In this document: positions 5,958 to 7,447 of the stretch, one piece after another
How positions within the stretch are numbered: the first letter of the stretch is position 1
Layout of the letters: every line of letters begins with the position of its first letter
DNA from: Deltaproteobacteria bacterium
GTDB taxonomy: Bacteria; Desulfobacterota; Deferrisomatia; Deferrisomatales; Deferrisomataceae
Length of the DNA stretch: 7,447 nucleotides
Reading direction: 5' to 3'
Assembly: GCA_013152215.1 (NCBI GenBank)
Contig: JAADGT010000052.1
Location: 1-7,447 of the forward strand
The notes under the pieces: generated by a model
Database searches by the model: none
Told to the model about the DNA's origin: nothing
What the model saw: only the letters and a program-made list of their open reading frames with translations
Translations under genes and position numbers: made by a program

Positions 5958-6445
5958 AGATCGAGGCCGTGGCCCTGGACCCCCGGTCCAAGGGGCCGGT
6001 GGTACTCCTCAAGGACACCGAGGGACGGTACACGCTGCCGATCTGGATCGGGGTGCCCGAGGCGGCGGCCATCGCGTACGCCATGGAAGGGGTGCGGCCG
6101 CCGAGGCCCATGACCCACGATCTGCTGCGCATGGTGTTGGAGGAGGTGGGGGCCTCGGTGCACCGCGTGGACATCGACAGCCTGGAGGACAACGTGTTCC
6201 ACGCCAAGATCCACCTGGAGCTCCCCGGCGGGGTCAAACGTTTGATCGACAGCCGGCCCTCGGACGCCATGGCCTTGGCGCTTCGCACGGGTGCCGCGAT
6301 CTTTGCCGAGGAATCCGTGCTCAAGCGAGCCGCGGCCGTGGAGGTGAAGGAGCCGGGCGGCGGGGGCAGCGAAGGGGACGACGATCCTTGGAAGGAGTTC
6401 CTGGAGGGCCTCGATCCCGAGGCCTTTGGCAAGTACAAGATGTGA
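5942..6445 (+). CDS. Bifunctional nuclease family protein (DUF151/BFN)
   Basis: A 167-residue protein of the DUF151 family, related to Thermotoga TM0160 and to plant bifunctional nucleases reported to act on DNA and RNA; the bacterial role is not settled. Family segments are LPIWIG (32-37), PMTHDLLRMVLEEVG (56-70), the DSRPSDAMALALRTGA block (103-118) and AIFAEES (119-125). After about residue 137 there is a Gly/Asp-rich linker and a short helical tail (WKEFLEGLDPEAFGKY). I chose GTG at 5942 because GGAGG (5931-5935) lies six bases before it and the resulting MYVQMKIEAVALD beginning matches family N termini. The in-frame ATG at 5954 has no ribosome binding site at a usable distance. The gene overlaps the end of miaB by 16 nt, so the two are probably translationally coupled. 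Confidence 0.9.
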   Translation: MYVQMKIEAVALDPRSKGPVVLLKDTEGRYTLPIWIGVPEAAAIAYAMEGVRPPRPMTHDLLRMVLEEVGASVHRVDIDSLEDNVFHAKIHLELPGGVKRLIDSRPSDAMALALRTGAAIFAEESVLKRAAAVEVKEPGGGGSEGDDDPWKEFLEGLDPEAFGKYKM

Positions 6446-6464
6446 CCCGCGAGGGAGTTTCGTC

Positions 6465-7447
6465 ATGTCCGCGAGCGAAGCCTCTCCCTGGTTGCCCCGG
6501 GAGCGGTTCGGGAACGCCCTGACCCTGTCCTCGGCCGGCACCGGCCCCGAGCCGCCGGTGCGGCTGCGGCAGATCATGGCCCGGCTTCCGCAGGAGGTGG
6601 TGGAGCGGTTCACCGGGTGCGGGTCGCCGATCCCAGAGGCCATCGAGGGGCGCAGGGTGTTGGACCTGGGGTGTGGCACCGGCCGGGACGTGTTCCTGTG
6701 TGCGGCCCTGGTCGGCCCCACGGGTTTCGTGATGGGCCTGGACCGGGATCCGGACAACCTGGAGGTGGGGCGGCGCAACGTGGAGGCGGCCATGCGGGCC
6801 TTCGGTCACCCGGAGCCGAACGTGGCCTTCCGCCAGGGGAACATCGAGAACCTGGAGGCGGCCGGGGTGGAGGACGAGGGGTTCGACGTGGTGATCTCGA
6901 ACCGGGCCCTCAACCTGGTGCGGCCGGCCCTGCAGGTGCTCCGGGAGGTGTACCGGGTGCTCAAGCCCGGCGGGGAGTTCTACTTCGCCGATGTGTACAC
7001 CGACCGGCGGCTGCCCGACGAGGTGGCCTCCGACCCGGAGGTGGTGCACGAGCACCTGGGCGGGGCCGCCTACGTGGGGGACTTCGTGCGCACGGCCCGC
7101 CGGGCCGGGTTCGTGGATCCCCGCATCGTCGGGCGCCATCCACTGAGACTGGCAGACCCCCACCTGGAGTCCCGGCTGGGCGGGGTGGGGTTCTGGGCGG
7201 TGACCTTCCGGCTGTTCAAGGTGCTCGACCTGGAGGACGGGGAGGAGGACTACGGCCAGGCCGCCCGGTACCGCGGAACCATCCCCGGCTGCGCCCACCA
7301 CTTCGCGCTGGACGCGGAGAACCGGTTCGAGGTCGGCCGGGCCGTGCCCGTAGGGGGGAACACGGCCCGGATCCTGCTCCAGTCCCGGTTCGCCCCTCAC
7401 TTCGACCTGATGGGTGACTTCTCCCGTCATTACGGGCCGTTCGGGGC
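6465..7447 (+). CDS. ArsM-like SAM-dependent methyltransferase lacking key arsenic-binding cysteines (3' end beyond window)
   Basis: The open frame starts at ATG 6465 (GAGGGAG seven bases upstream) and is still open at residue 327 at the window edge; related proteins are about 350 residues, so little is missing. SAM-binding motif I is VLDLGCGTGRD (65-75). The layout is that of arsenite methyltransferase ArsM: FGNALTLSS (15-23), TGCGSPIPEA (50-59), EPNVAFRQGNIENL (117-130), DVVISN-x(3)-NL (141-151), VLKPGGEFYFADVY (165-178), EDYGQAARYRGTIPG (261-275) and FAPHFDLMGDFSRHYG (309-324). Of the four conserved ArsM cysteines only the one in TGCG remains (C52). The KTxACC-region cysteine is absent near residue 24, the NCxxNL cysteine is R147 and the ECLGGA cysteine is H197. 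The 50-residue spacing of the last two is preserved. Arsenite methylation is therefore unlikely; the substrate is unknown. It follows the nuclease gene by 19 nt, so it is probably in the miaB operon. Confidence 0.88.
   Translation, partial: MSASEASPWLPRERFGNALTLSSAGTGPEPPVRLRQIMARLPQEVVERFTGCGSPIPEAIEGRRVLDLGCGTGRDVFLCAALVGPTGFVMGLDRDPDNLEVGRRNVEAAMRAFGHPEPNVAFRQGNIENLEAAGVEDEGFDVVISNRALNLVRPALQVLREVYRVLKPGGEFYFADVYTDRRLPDEVASDPEVVHEHLGGAAYVGDFVRTARRAGFVDPRIVGRHPLRLADPHLESRLGGVGFWAVTFRLFKVLDLEDGEEDYGQAARYRGTIPGCAHHFALDAENRFEVGRAVPVGGNTARILLQSRFAPHFDLMGDFSRHYGPFG

Noticed and set aside
4557..6793. Long minus-strand frames opposite miaB, the nuclease gene and the ArsM-like gene
   Set aside because: The plus-strand genes have complete family motifs; the antisense translations show only composition bias.

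Overview
The window is high-GC bacterial DNA (about two-thirds G+C by eye) with compact gene packing and strong GGAGG-type ribosome binding sites. It holds two divergent gene groups separated by a 551-bp intergenic region. The gene content (a class III polyhydroxyalkanoate synthase, miaB followed by a bifunctional-nuclease gene, an ArsM-like methyltransferase) would fit a GC-rich deltaproteobacterial-type lineage such as Desulfobacterota/Desulfuromonadota relatives. That taxonomic guess is weak because no rRNA or marker gene is present.

Left half, minus strand (read right to left, 4026 to 175): a polyhydroxyalkanoate (PHA) storage cluster. It starts with a small Trp-rich, coiled-coil protein of unknown family (3565-4026). 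After a 344-bp gap come phaE (2012-3220), phaC (944-2008) and a phaB/fabG-type ketoreductase (175-933). The last three are tightly coupled, with gaps of 3 and 10 nt and ribosome binding sites that overlap the preceding stop codons. PhaB would supply (R)-3-hydroxyacyl-CoA, and the PhaC-PhaE complex would polymerise it. The small first protein is a reasonable candidate for a granule-associated or PhaE-like accessory factor. No thiolase (phaA), regulator (phaR) or depolymerase is in view. An imperfect ~75-90-bp direct repeat brackets the phaE-phaC-phaB block, with one copy beyond phaB and one upstream of phaE.

Middle (4027-4577): a non-coding divergent region unusually rich in inverted repeats. 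It contains a 14-bp operator-like palindrome, a possible sigma70-type promoter for the small PHA-cluster gene with a palindrome in its spacer, a strong 15-bp-stem GC hairpin, and a four-unit tandem repeat of AGCCTCCT just before miaB.

Right half, plus strand (4578 to window end): miaB (tRNA methylthiotransferase), a bifunctional nuclease-family (DUF151) gene overlapping it by 16 nt, and, 19 nt further on, an ArsM-family methyltransferase that runs off the right edge. The methyltransferase has clear ArsM-type sequence throughout but lacks three of the four cysteines that define arsenite methylation, so it probably acts on something other than arsenic. This and the unassigned small PHA-cluster protein are the most interesting items in the window.
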